In this document: positions 23,573 to 37,714 of the stretch, piece after piece
How the letters are laid out: each line of letters opens with the position of its first letter
Numbering within the stretch: position 1 is the first letter of the stretch
NCBI GenBank assembly: GCA_025403435.1
Contig: CM046350.1
Span: 3,626,070 to 3,690,069 of the forward strand
Reading direction: 5' to 3'
DNA length: 64,000 nt
From: Artocarpus heterophyllus
Taxonomy: Eukaryota; Streptophyta; Magnoliopsida; Rosales; Moraceae
Made by a program: the position numbers and the translations under genes
The notes under the pieces: generated by a model
Told to the model about the DNA's origin: nothing
Seen by the model: the letters and a program-made list of their open reading frames with translations, nothing else
The model's database searches: none

Positions 23573-23870
23573 CACTATAAGAAAACTACATTTAATAATA
23601 TATTATTTACAACATGTAGTTTTTGAATGTCGTTAAAAATTACATACAACAACATCTCTAACAAACATGTCGTTAATAACATTTGAAACAATAATTAATG
23701 ACATCTATATAGACGCATATTAAAGGTTTCCTTTTAACGACAATAGTTTAGTGTCATTAAATTATTTAACAACAAGTATGAGATGTCGTCAAAGCCTTAA
23801 AGATTTCACAACACCTCTTATAGACGACATCTTGACCAACCATCGTGGTGGCGACATTGATTTGGGGTTT
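23573..23870. mobile_element. CACTA-like transposon end with subterminal repeats
   Basis: It begins CACTATAAGAAAAC, close to the CACTACAAGAAAA terminus of plant CACTA (EnSpm) elements. After it come many short direct and inverted GTCGTTAA/GACGACAT words (for example near 23627, 23667, 23738, 23785, 23824), typical of the subterminal region. No clear opposite end is seen; an AACTACAAGATTTTC-like stretch (reverse strand, about 24020) may be a degraded one. It lies just upstream of the receptor promoter. Confidence 0.5.
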
Positions 23871-25949
23871 TTTTTTTTTCTTTAGATGGTTTGGTGCGAA
23901 TGAGCCTGTTTTATCAAAGGTCTGCATATTTATTTTACACCGTATGATTCAAATTTAATGGACAAAAAAAGTCTCTTATTGATAAGAAAAAATAAGGGGT
24001 CTTATTGTATTTTTTGTGAAAATCTTGTAGTTATTAAAGTAGAAAAGTCAATTTATCAACAATAAGAATCAAATATCAAATTTTTCATGTGTCATATTTG
24101 ATTATAAATTTGCCACTAAATTGAACATGTAGCAAAATTTGACATCAAAAATATATCATTGCATTGAAAATACACTAACGAGCATTTTTTTTCCTGCACC
24201 CAACTGTATCTGTCCTATTTTCTTTAGAAGTTAGCTTAATCTGAATTTATCTACAACGTCAAAATACAACATAAAATTGCAGGAATGCTCTTGTCTACCA
24301 AGAGATTCCCAGATTCTGGTATAACAAGAGATTCAGATATAAAATGCAGTACTCAAAAACTGGGTAAAAACAATGCTAAGTAAAGTTTTTAAATTATGCT
24401 TGGATTTCCTTTTTATTTTTTCTGTTTGCGCTGAGAATTATGTAGGATTAATTTCATAATTTTCTTTTGAATTGTAAACGTTAATTTAACATTTCCCCCA
24501 ATGTTTTGAAGGGATTTATTTTGCTTCCAAAACTACTTTAAGTTAAAAAATATCCCATGCTTTTTAGTTTTCTAGTTTGCGCTGAGAATTATCTAGAATT
24601 TCTTTAATTTATTTTGAAGTATACACCTTAATTCAACATTTCCCCCAATTTTAAAAGGTTTTATTTTGCTCCCAAAACTGTGTGCTTTAAGTTAAAAAAA
24701 TATCTCATACATTTATAATACTAACAAAATTCTTCATAAATCGTTGATTTTAAAACAATTTGTCTTTTAAACTATTGATTTTATGTCAACTTGGTGAGTA
24801 ATTTTAGAAAAAAAAAATTAGGAATAAGTTAACGCAAAAGCAATAATTCGGATATTTATCAAAATTACATTAGCTCGAAACACTTTACATATGTCAAGGA
24901 GTAAAATAAACTATTTTTAAAATTTAAAGGACATGTTGAACTAGAACAGTTGAAAATAATAAAATTTGCTGTATATATCATTCTATGAAATTGATTGCTT
25001 CGTAATGTCAAATACTGATGATATTATGTCCAACAGGGAGAATCACATCACACGTAAGCTCTATGGGAGACCTCCCTTGACAGCCCGACTCTTCACTTTT
25101 TTATCACAAACCTATAGCATACTCATTAGGCTTTCTTATTATAGTTGGGTGTGATATATATTAGATTCAGTTAGATTAAAAAAAAAAAACATTTGATGAA
25201 ACAAAAATCGAAATAATTCGTTTGTTATTTATTTATTTTGTGCGTTTGAGTCGAATTTAAGGATTCCTCCCAAGACTTTAATTGTTCAACAGACATCGTG
25301 CACTTTTTCCTTGTTTTGAATTATATTTTCTCATTTTATTGTTTTTTCTTAGAATTGTTCTATACGAGGCGTAAGTCCTCTATAACAAAAGCATATGAAT
25401 CTCCTACAATTGGAGGCTTTGCTGCACAGAAGGCACGAATTTTCGAGGCTCAGCTCAGTTCAGTTTTAGTCTGTGAACAAGGCTTTTGTTCCCTTGCTCT
25501 TTTATTTGCAGCTGTCTCATATACTAAGGTCCTTTCTTTTTGTTTAGGCAGTGTTTACTTTAAGTTAGTTTTTTTTTTTTTTTTCGTTAGGGAAGTGACT
25601 GTTTGTATGTGACCTTTTTTTTCTTTTTATTTTAATAAATTTTAAGGGGAGGACTTAACAAAGGATTAGGAGCACAAAAGATGGCAACTTAATTGGATGC
25701 TCTTCTCTTCTTTAATATTAGTTGTCGTTGTCGTCTCTCACTGGGGAAAAAAAAGTTACCATGCTGTCGTGTCCTCTTCCTTTTATTCTTTTTTTTTTTG
25801 GCTAGATTAATATTTTCATGTTTAGTTACTCATGACCTTTGTCATTTTTTTTCCTTCTTTCATCTATAGTGGGGCCGTCATATCCAGTTTGGTCCTTTTT
25901 CAATTTCACTGCTCTAATTCTACGACTCGACATTCACGCATTAAAGGTT
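23871..25949. other. Spacer without recognised genes
   Basis: This is AT-rich sequence. It holds a 151-bp tandem duplication (GTTTGCGCTGAGAATTAT at 24424 and at 24575, each followed by a CATTTCCCCCAAT block). Open frames here, such as 25298-25612, are low-complexity Phe/Leu-rich and resemble no protein I know. Confidence 0.6.
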
Positions 25950-26011
25950 ATAGTTAATAGTAAAAATCTAGAAACCAATAAAAAATGGTCACCTGGTAGG
26001 TGTTTAGAGAC

Positions 26012-27466
26012 GTTTGGTATGCAATAATCTTGAGGATAGAAATAAAAATCTACAAGATTCTCATTATAATATAAGAATTCTGATTTTTGAATTTTTGATA
26101 AACTTAATACCATGAGATTCACTTTTCCCTATTTCGAGATAATATAAATCCCACCAATAAGGTGATATTCATATTCTTAGAAATCTCAAAAATCATGAGA
26201 ATCTCACATTTTTTCCATAATGATGATGATAAATAATATAATATAAGAATTATTAAATATTTATAATATAATCCAAACTTAATATCATTATTTAATGTTA
26301 ATATTATATAAAATAACAATATATTATAAAGAATTATATTTTTATTAAGAACTATATTTTTATTATTATGTATATTCATGTCCATATATTATATATTATT
26401 TACCATAAAAATATTATATATATATATATAATATTTTAGAATAATTATATTATTATTATGATAAATTAATATTTTATACAATATAAATGTAAAAATTATA
26501 TCAATATAAAATAATAATTTGATAATAACGATAATAATAACATTAACAATAGTAAAAATACACAATATATTACATATACAATATTTAAATGTAATATATA
26601 TTATTGATTAATATTAGTATATAATATATATATATAAATACTAAAACAATGAAATAAAATAAAAATAATATCATATATTATTATAAATTAATGTTATTAT
26701 ATGATATAGACATAGATATTATATTAATATAAAATAATAAGAATTTAATAATAAGGATAATAATGACATTAACAACAATAATAACAACATAATAGTATAA
26801 TATCAATATGAATAATATAATATTAATATTCATAATTATACTAATACTATATTATATTAATACTATTATAATAATTATAAATATAAAATTAACTAAATAT
26901 TTTTAATATTTTTATTAAAATATTTTTATTTAATGTGAATATTAATATAAATAATGATATTTTATTAATAATTATATTTATTATTATTTATATTCATATC
27001 AATATATTATATATTATATACAATATTATAATATTAATATATTATTAAATAATAATTCTATGATTATTATAAATTAGTATTTTTTTGTATAATATAAATA
27101 TAGTATTATATTGATATAAAATAACAATTATTTAATAATAATGATAATAATAACATTAATATTCATAGTAATATTAATGTTAAATTATATATAATATTAT
27201 TTTATTATTCATATTTATATTCTTATTATTATTTAATATTAGTACTAACATATTATATTGATACATTTAATGTTAATACAACAAATTATTTTTGTCAATT
27301 ATACAAGATTCCTATGTACAATCAAAAACAACAATATATTATCCTAGGAATCTAATAGAAGATTCCTATGTACACCAAACGTAGTAATATTGGTTTTTTG
27401 GGAATCATATTGCATACTATCATTTTTTAGAAATATGATTTCTATTGATTACTGTATACCAAACAC
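26012..27466. mobile_element. Very AT-rich element with imperfect inverted ends, inside array unit 1
   Basis: The left end reads GTTTGGTATGCAATAATC and the reverse complement of the right end reads GTTTGGTATACAGTAATC. The body is almost entirely A and T, with long ATTAATATT-like runs. The flanks match one array unit: AAAATCTAGAAAC...ATGGTCACCT on the left and GTCATATTGTAGCC on the right. It therefore looks inserted into the array. No coding capacity and no clear target duplication are seen. Confidence 0.55.
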
Positions 27467-30192
27467 CCCTTAAGGTCATATTGTAGCCCTTCGCATGACA
27501 TAAGCTTGTGATGTCAGGCGTACATCAAATTGTGTTATAAAAACTCTTGAACTTCCTTAAATTTAAAAATAAAAGATCATAACTAGTATTATTTTTAAGA
27601 TATTAAATTTATGCTTAAGTCAAACAAAAAAATTGGATCTAATTACAAAAAAATAAAACCTAAAATAAATTATCGTACAAACACAGACAAAACGACAAAT
27701 TTTGTGTTGGTAGGGAGAAACATCCAACTTCCAACAAGGACCTGTCCTCAACACGTATGGCATTAACAGTGTTTTCTAGTCTAAAGCAATCGAAGGTATT
27801 TGGAAATAAAATTAGAGTTTAAATATTATAGTATGTGAAATCTTTACACAGTAGTATATAAGAGCTTTATATTATAGCAAGTTGGAACTTTAACTTGCCT
27901 AAGCCATCAGCTTTTATTATTATTATTAGTTTTTTTCAATCTGATAATGCAATCAACTTTAGAACTTTGGGTAGGAGAATTCGCGGTTTGAACGATCTTG
28001 GAAAGAAATTGGTTATACTAATATTTCACAAGGAAAAAAAAAAGTTTGAGAAGAGAGAGAGGAAAAGAGGCTTTCATTATTATTTATGTGTTAATATCTT
28101 GCGTATGTAAGTGTTTATTTTTTTGTCCGATGAATTAACCAATCTAGCAACAAGATCGAAATTTATGGGGATATGTAAATCACTTGTTTAAAGTTCTTTA
28201 AAAGAGTCCTCGTTTACTAGATTCGTTTGATACCATTGAATCATTATTCAATCTTTCAAAAGCATCTAGTTAATGCCATGTATACATATAATTAAAGACA
28301 TTTTTCTGATCGTTAGACGAGAAAAAACAATGATTTATATAAAGAACGATTCTTAAGAAGTACTCCGATTTAATTGCTTCAACAGAGTAGGCATAAATTA
28401 TATAGATATATATACATATATATATATATTAAGCGTTAAATTAATATAATTTATAGCGTTGTTTTACAAAAGTTTTATGAAAATTTTTTGTTATGTTCTG
28501 CACCTTTATAAAGTTTTCATGTATTTTCTCGAAAATTGTTTTAGAAACCAACAACTAATTCCTCATTGACTAATTTTTTTCTTAAAACCATCAAATATTG
28601 TTCTTTAATGCGTGCGAGTTGACAATATGTTCTCTCTTGCAACTGTGGGGTTGGTATTTCATGATGAATAAAATTCATATTTTCTGACCAAGTTAATGAG
28701 CCTGCTGTTGGGAAAACTATCTGTTAAAAAAAGAAAATCAATTTCTCGGCTGAAATTTGTAAGACAATAAAAAATGATGGAAGTTAAAATAGACATGAGC
28801 TTGACTAAGATTATGACCACAGATATATATGGGCTTAGAATTAATGAGATAGATGTAATGAGAGCATTAATTAGTTAATTTTTCATATCATTGGCTAAAA
28901 GTTGAGAAATTTGCCTTTAGAGATCGATTGCTGGTATCGAATGCATATATACTTTAATTTCGAGTAAAGCTATCTCATCGGAAAAAATGTCTTTGATTGC
29001 AAGTACAAATTATTTCAAATAAAATCAGATTTAATAAACAAGAATAAGACAAAGAATATAATTATGAATTTTGTAAACTATCGTTACCATTACGTTCCTT
29101 TTTAGATAATTAAAAAAAATACGTTTGTGAACAAAAAAATAAATAAATAAATAAATAAGCTTCGAAAGTCATTTGGGTGTGGATCATGTGATGCTATAGT
29201 CTCTATTATTAGGGAATTCGAATTAAATTCTGTTTGATATGGGAATATGGCCTTTTGTATTGAAGTGATCGCTTACGCTTAAAGCAGCATTGAATTTTAT
29301 TTAACAACACTTTTGAGTCCGAATGAGACAAGACCCGAGCCTCTTACAGTGAATAAGGCCACAAGGTGGGACACACGTGGGTCTCACCTGGTGGGACCCA
29401 CAAGGTAGGACTCTGGGTTAAGTCGCCCTTAGGCATAATAGTAGTGCTCTTAGTGCAAAGGAGACAACTAAGGCCACTTAGAATTTTCTATTTATAAACG
29501 ACACAAATAACGCAGCCTTGAGATGGCAAATCGATGTCGACACTCGGTGGCACTGCTCGACTTGTCTGCTCCTACAGTTGTTCTTGAGCGTCTGAAAAGA
29601 TTAATTGGCCTTTTTCTTTATGGTTAAAATGGAGTATCTTTTAGTGTCCTTTGCCACGTAAGCACCAAAAAGAAACGTCTACAGTCAGAAAGGTTCGATC
29701 CATCAGTAGTACGTACGAATAACTACACAAGCACAGCTGCAATTCACTTAAATAATGAAAGACAAAAGTTACATGGTTTTCATTAATTAGATAGAGATAT
29801 TTTCATTGTTAGCTTTTTAGTTCGCATAGCTTAACAACGTGAACATATCTCTTATACAGTGTTTATTAATTAAATAGAGATGCTTTCATCATTTACTTTT
29901 TTAGTTGTCATATTATGACAACGTGTAATAAAATGTTCAACTAATGTAGCTAAAATTAAAATTTTTAAACTATATATATAGTTTTAGACTGTAATGTGTT
30001 TTTTTAATTTATTGTTGCATATAAATGCTTTATATTTTACAACAAAAAACTTCTATTTTAGAAATATTTTTGTTGAGGAGTGGATAAAGACTAAAAAAGA
30101 TCTATTTTTGGAATCCAAATTTAAATATGGATAATTTTTATTATAAGATTTAAAATGATTTAAAAATCTAAATGGCGACCTAATTCGTGAAC

Positions 30193-33100
30193 GTCATATT
30201 GTGGCGTCTGCATGTCGGACGTAAAGCTTGTGATGTAAACTTGTTTTTTCGGGTAGAATTATGTAAAAGTTATTTAAATAATTAGAGGAATCTGCATGGA
30301 CTATATGAAAGACCAAAAAATAAATAAATAAAGCTTTGGTGGCATGTTTTTAAACGGTCAGGCGTTCATCAAATTGTGTTAGAGAACGTATTTATCTTCC
30401 TCAAATTTAAAAAACATCATAAGCAGTATTACTTTTTAAAATATTAATTTTATCCTTTAGTCTAACAAAAAAATTAAACTTAATTTCAAGGGAAAGCCTA
30501 AAATAAATCATCCGACCAACACAGACAACACGACAAATTTTGTGTCAGTAGGAAGAAACATCCAAGAAGGACAAGAACATGGAAGCTGTTCTTCAACATG
30601 TATGGCATTAACAGTGTTTTACAGTCTGAAGCAATCAGCTTTTATTTTTTTCAATTATTTGTTTTTTGATCTGAGAACGCAATCAACTTTAGTATTTTTG
30701 GTAGGAGAATTCGCGGTGACACGAACAATATTAAATTAAAAGATATCATAAACGTGCTATATATATATATCTTTCTAAAGAAATTTGTTATACTGATATT
30801 CCACAAGAAAAAAAAAAGTTTGAGAAAATGGAGAGGAAAAGACACTTGCATTATTATTTGGGTGTTAATATCTCGCGTATGTAAGTGGTAATTTTTTCTG
30901 TCCGACAAATTAACCAATTTAGCTTGCAAAAATTTCGATATATATGGAGATATGTAAATCTGTTGTTCAAAGTTCGTCAAAAGAGTCCTCATTTGCTAGA
31001 TTCGTCATAGATCATTGATTCATTATTTAATCTTTAAAAGCTTCTAGTTAATGTCTTGTATGCATAGATCAGGCTATCAGTCAATATTAATAAAGAATAA
31101 GATTAATTTTAGAAAGGGGCTATAAATTTTACTGTCAACTATACTTTAGTCCTTAACTTTTAAATGTCACAAATTTAATCATCAATCTATTAATTTGTTT
31201 CAATTTTAGTTTTTTTCATTAGGTATAAAAAAAAAACATATCAAAACATAAACATGGAATGTTATCATATATTTTTTGCGTTCTATTAATAAAATACTAT
31301 TTTATACCAGTATTATCTGTATAATTTATTAATTTTTTTTACATCTAATTGATGAAAAAGATAAAAACTAATTCAAACTGACAAATCGCGACTAAAAATG
31401 ATATAAAAGATTGATTAAAGTGGGATTGAAGAATAGTGTTGAACAAGGCCATGGTTGATCTTATATATATATATATTTTGGTGAATTGGTTGGTCTTATC
31501 AATTGTCGGTGCATAATTGACGAGAGATGTTGGAGAGTGATTGTTGACAACTCTAGCTTCAATTAACTGTTGTGCTTTTAGTACGTATGGAAAGTTAAAA
31601 AAGAAAATAATTCTCTATCAGATTGTACGATGCAACACAAATTATTGACAGACGACATAGCAGAATCTTTCCAGATACCGTTCACTGAATTATTGAAAAA
31701 TAAGCTTGTAGAAATATATATTTGTCGAGGCTCTTTTATTTATTTTTTTTCCAAATTGCAGATCATTTCATTCTTAATTACTTCCTAAATATTCCAAGCT
31801 CATCTTTCACAATCTTCGATGTGTTTGACATATTGGTTCAAATCATTGAATTGAATCAATAATAATATAAAGTTATTATATATTACAATATATAATAAAA
31901 AAATTACAATATAAAACTCTCACATACTATATTGTATGAAAAAAATTTAATTTAAACAATATGCTAAACACTTTATTAAATTATAATTTGACTGTTTCTA
32001 CGACATATGTTAACTCCTTATTGACTATTTTTTAAACAAGCAAATATTGTTCTTTAATGCGCCTGAGTTAACAATATGTTCTCCCTTGCAAGTTTGGCTG
32101 GTGATATTTCGTCAGAATAAAATTCATATTTTCTGACCAAGTTAATGAGCCTGCTATTGGGAAAACTATATGTTAAAAAGAAGAAAAGCAATTTCTCAGC
32201 TAAAATTTGTAAGAAAATTAAAAATTGATGGAAGTTAATATATACATGAGCTTGACCCAAATTGTGACCACAAATATATATGAGCTGAGAATTAATAAGA
32301 TAGATGTAATGAGAGCATTAATTAGTTAATTTTCATATCAATGGGTAAAGTCGAGAAATTTGCCTTTAGAGATATATTGCCGGTATCGAATGCATATATA
32401 CCTTAATTTTCAGTAAATCTAGCTCATCGGAAAAAAAATCTCTTCGATTATAAGTACAAATTATTTCAAATAAAATTGGATTTAATAAACAAAAATAAGA
32501 CTAGAAATATGACTATAAATTTTGTAAACTGTCGTTATCATTACGTTTCTTTTTAGATATTTAAAAGAAAATGCGTTTGTGAACAAAATAAATAAATAAA
32601 CAAGCTTCCAAAGTCATTTGGGTGTGGATCACGTGATGCTGTAGTCTCTATAATTAGGGGATTCGAATCAAATTCAATTTGAAATGTTTTTTTTTTTTTT
32701 TGGTATTCAAGTGATCACTTAAGCCAAAGCAGCATTGAATTTTATAGATTGAGCCTGTAGGAGACAAAACCGAGCCTCTTTTTATAAGAGTCCACAAGGT
32801 GAGACACAAATAGGTCTTACTTGGTGGGACTCACCTTCTTCCCGTTAAGTCGCCGTCAGGCTGAGTACTAGTGCTCTTAGTACAAACGAGACAACTAAGG
32901 CGACTTTGAATTTTTTATTTATAAACGACACAAATAATTTAGCCTTGAGATAGCAAATCTATGTCGACACTCGGTGGTACTGCTTGACTTGTCTGCTCCT
33001 ACAGTTGTTCTTGAGCGTCTGAAAAGACTAATTGGCCTTTTTCTTTATGGTTAAAATGGAGAATCTTTTAGTGTCCTTTGCCACGTAAGCACCAAAAAAG

Positions 33101-33638
33101 AAACGTCTACAGTCAGAAAGGTTCGATCCATCAGTAGTACGTACGAATAACTACACAAGCAAAGCTGCAATTCACTTAAATAATGAAAGACAAAAGTTAC
33201 ATGGTTTTCATTAACTAGATAGAGATATTTTCATTGTTAGCTTTTTAGTTCGCATATTTTAACAACGTGAACATATCTCTTATACAGTGTTTATTAATTA
33301 AATAGAGATGCTTTCATCATTTGCTTTTTTAGTTGTCATATGATGACAACGTGTAATAAAATGTCCAAGTAATATAATTAAAATTAAAATTTTTAAACTA
33401 AAAATTATAATATATATATATATATAGTTTTAGACTGTAACATGTTTTTTAATTTATTGTTGTATATAAATGCTTTATATTGTAACAACAAAAAACTTTT
33501 ATTTTAGAAATATTTTTGTTGAAGAGTGGATAAAGACTAAAAAAGATCTATTTTTGAAATCCGAATTTAAATATGGATAATTTTTATTATAAGATTTAAA
33601 ATGATTTAGAAATCTAAATGGCGACCTAATTCGTGAAC
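30193..33638 (+). repeat. Array unit 2
   Basis: This unit is almost identical to unit 3, down to a shared 65-codon open frame (30542-30739 and 33989-34186), which is better explained by recent duplication than by coding constraint. It contains a MITE-like insert at about 31815-31985 and a short TA run near 30760. Confidence 0.85.
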
Positions 33639-36600
33639 GTCATATTGTGGCGTCTGCATGTCGGACGTAAAGCTTGTGATGTAAATTTGTTTTTTTGGGG
33701 TAGAATTATGTAAAAGTTATTTAAATAATTAGAGGAATCTGCAATGGACTATATGAAAGACCAAAAAATAAATAAATAAAGCTTTGGTGGCATGTTTTTA
33801 AACGGTCAGGCGTTCATCAAATTGTGTTAGAGAAAGTATTTATCTTTCTCAAATTTAAAAACATCATAAGCAGTATTACTTTTTAAAATATTAATTTTAT
33901 CCTTTAGTCTAACAAAAAAATTAAACTTAATTTCAAGGGAAAGCCTAAAATAAATCATCCGACCAACACAGACAACACGACAAATTTTGTGTCAGTAGGA
34001 AGAAACATCCAAGAAGGACAAGAACATGGAAGCTGTTCTTCAACATGTATGGCATTAACAGTGTTTTACAGTCTGAAGCAATCAGCTTTTATTTTTTTCA
34101 ATTATTTGTTTTTTGATCTGAGAACGCAATCAACTTTAGTATTTTTGGTAGGAGAATTCGCGGTGACACGAACAATATTAAATTAAAAGATATCATAAAC
34201 GTGCTATATATATATATATCTTTCTAAAGAAATTGGTTATACTGATATTCCACAAGAAAAAAAAAAGTTTGAGAAAATGGAGAGGAAAAGACACTTTCAT
34301 TATTATTTGGGTGTTAATATCTCGCGTATGTAAGCGGTAATTTTCTCTGTCCGACAAATTAACCAATTTAGCTTGCAAAAATTTCGATATATATGGAGAT
34401 ATGTAATCTATTGTTCAAAGTTCGTCAAGAGAGTCCTCATTTGCTAGATTCTTCATAGATCATTGATTCATTATTTAATCTTTAAAAGCTTCTAGTTAAT
34501 GTCTTGTATGCATAGATCATGCTACAGTCAATATTAATAAAGAATAAGATTAATTTTAGAAAGGGGCTATAAATTTTACTGTCAACTACACTTTAGTCCT
34601 TAACTTTTACATGTCACAAATTTAATCATTAATCTATCAATTTATTTCAATTTTAGTTCTTTTCATTAGGTATAAAAAAAAATATCAAAACATAAAAATA
34701 AAATGTTATCATATATTTTTTGCGTTGAAGTCATGCGTACATTCTATGTTCTATTAATATAATACTATTTTGTACCAGTATTAACTGTATAATTTATTAA
34801 TTTTTTTTACATCTAATTGATGAAAAAGATAAAAACTAATTCAAACTGACAAATCGCGACTAAAAATGATATAAAGGATTGATTAAAGTGGGATTGAAGA
34901 ATAGTGTTGAACAAGGCCATGGTTGATCTTATACATATATATATTTTGGTGAATTGGTTGGTCTTATCAATTGTCGGTGCATAATTGACGAGAGATGTTG
35001 GAGAGTGATTGTTGACAACTCTAGCTTCAATTAACTGTTGTGCTTTTAGTACGTATGGAAAGTTAAAAAAGAAAATAATTCTCTATCAGATTGTACGATG
35101 CAACACAAATTATTGACAGACGACATAGCAGAATCTTTCCAGATACCGTTCACTGAATTATTGAAAAATAAGCTTGTAGAAATATATATTTGTCGAGGCT
35201 CTTTTATTTATTTTTTTTCCAAATTGCTGATCATTTCATTCTTAATTACTTACTAAATATTCCAAGCTCATCTTTCACAATCTTATAAGGTGTTTGGTAT
35301 ATTGGTTTAAACTATTGGGTTGAACCAACAATAATATAAAGCTATTACATATTACAGTGTAAAGTAAAAAAACTACAATGTAAAACTCTCACATACTATA
35401 ATATATGAAAAAAAATTAGTTTAAATAATGTGCTAAACACTTTATTAAATTATAATTTGACTGTTTCTACGACACATATTAACTCCTTATTGACTATTTT
35501 TTAAACGATCAAATATTGTTCTTTAATGCACCTGAGTTAACAATATGTTCTCCCTTGCAAATTTGGCCGGTGATATTTCGTCAGAATAAAAGTCATATTT
35601 TCTGACCAAGTTAATGAGCCTGCTATTGGGAAAACTATATGTTAAAAAGAAGAAAAGCAATTTCTCAGCTAAAATTTGTAAGAAAATTAAAAATTGCTGG
35701 AAGTTAATATAGACATGAGCTTGACCCAAAATGTGACTACAAATATATATGAGCTTAGAATTAATAAGATAGATGTAATGAGAGCATTAATTAGTTAATT
35801 TTTCATATCAATGGCTAAAGTCGAGAAATTTGCCTTTAGAGATGTATTGCCGGTATCGAATGCATATATACTTTAATTTCCAGTAAATCTAGCTCATCGG
35901 AAAAAAAATCTCTTCGATTATAAGTACAAATTATTTCAAATAAAATTGGATTTAATAAACAAGAATAAGACTAGAAATATGATTATGAATTTTATAAACT
36001 GTTGTTATCATTACGTTTTTTTTTTCAGATAATTAAAAGAAAATGCGTTTGTGAACAAAATAAATAAATAAACAAGCTTCCAAAGTCATTTGGGTGTGGA
36101 TCGCGTGATACTGTAGTCTCTATAATTAGGGGATTCGAATCAAATTCTGTTTGAAATGGTAATATGTTTTTTTTTTATTATTCAAGTGATCACCTAAGTT
36201 AAAGCAGCATTGAATTTTATAGATTGAGCCTGTAGAAGACAAAATCGAGCCTCTTACAAAAGATTAGCCGAGACACAAATAGGTCTTACTTGGTGGGACT
36301 CATCCTCTCCCCGTTAAGTCGCGGTCAGGCTGAGTACTAGTGCTCTTAGTACAAACGAGACAACTAAGGCGACATTGAATTTTCTATTCAAAAACGACAC
36401 AAATAATGCAGCCTTGAGATACCAAATCGATGTCGACACTCGGTGGTACTGCTTGACTTGTCTGCTCCTACAGTTGTTCTTGCACGTCTGAAAAGATTAA
36501 TTGGTCTTTTTTCTTTATGGTTAAAATCGAGTATCTTTTAGTGTCCTTTGCCACGAAAACACCAAAAAAGAAACGTCTACTATCAAAAGGTTCGATCCAC

Positions 36601-37113
36601 CAGGAGTACGACTAACTACACAAGCTGTCAAGCTGTAATTCACTTAAATAATGACATACAAAAGTTGTATAGTTTTTATTGATTAAAGAGAGATATTTTC
36701 AGTGTTAGCTTTTTTGAGTTCGCATATTATGACAACGTGAAAATATCTCTTATAAAATGTTTATTAATTAAATAGAGAAGCTTTCATCATTAGCCATTTT
36801 AGTCGCCATGTTATGACAATGTGTGATATGGTGTTTGAATAATATGGTTAAAATTAAAATTTTTAAATTAAAATTATAATATACATATATATATATAGTT
36901 TTAGATTGTAGCTTATTTTTTTTTAATCACTATTGCATAAAAAAGCTTTATATTGTAGCAACAAAAAATTTTTATTTGAGAAATGTTTTCGTTGAGGAGT
37001 GGATAAAGATTGAAAAAGATGTAATTTTGGAATCCAAATTTAAATATGGTTAATTTTTATCATAAGATTTAAAATGATTTTAAAATCCAAATGGCGACCT
37101 AATTCGTGTGAAC
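33639..37113 (+). repeat. Array unit 3
   Basis: Landmark order is identical to unit 2. It carries a MITE-like insert at about 35286-35455 (GGTGTTTGGTATATTGG to GTGCTAAACACTTT). Confidence 0.85.
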
Positions 37114-37673
37114 GTCATCTTGTGGCCTCTGCATGTCGGACGTAAAGCTTGTGATGTAAATTTGTTTTTTCGGGTAGAATGATGTAAAATTAATTTAAAT
37201 AATTAGAGGAATCTGAAATGGACTGTATGAAAGGCCAAATAAATATATAGATAAATAAAGCTTTAGTAGCATTTTTTAAATGGTCAGGCGTTCATCAAAT
37301 TGTGTTATAGAAAGTATTTAACTTCCTTAAATTAGAAAAAAATAGATCAAAAGCAGTATTACTTTTTTAAAATCTTAATTTTATCCTTTAGTCTGACAAA
37401 AAAAAATAAACTTAATTTCAAGAAAAAGAAAGCTAAAATAAATCATCGGACCAACACAGACAACACGACAAATTTTGTGTCGGTAGGAAGAAACATCCAA
37501 GAAGGACAAGAACAAGGAAGCTGTTCTTCAACGTGTATGGCATAAACAGTATTTTACGGTCTAAAGCAATCAGCTTTTATTTTTTAATTATTTGTTTTTT
37601 GATGATCTTTAGTACTTTTCGTAGGAGAATTCGCGGTTACACGAACAATATTAAATTAAGGGATATCATTAAC

Positions 37674-37714
<41 letters not shown>

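Noticed and set aside
30542..30739. 65-codon open frame conserved in array units 2 and 3
   Set aside because: The identity extends far beyond the frame, and the copies in units 1 and 4 are broken, so it reflects duplication and not a gene.
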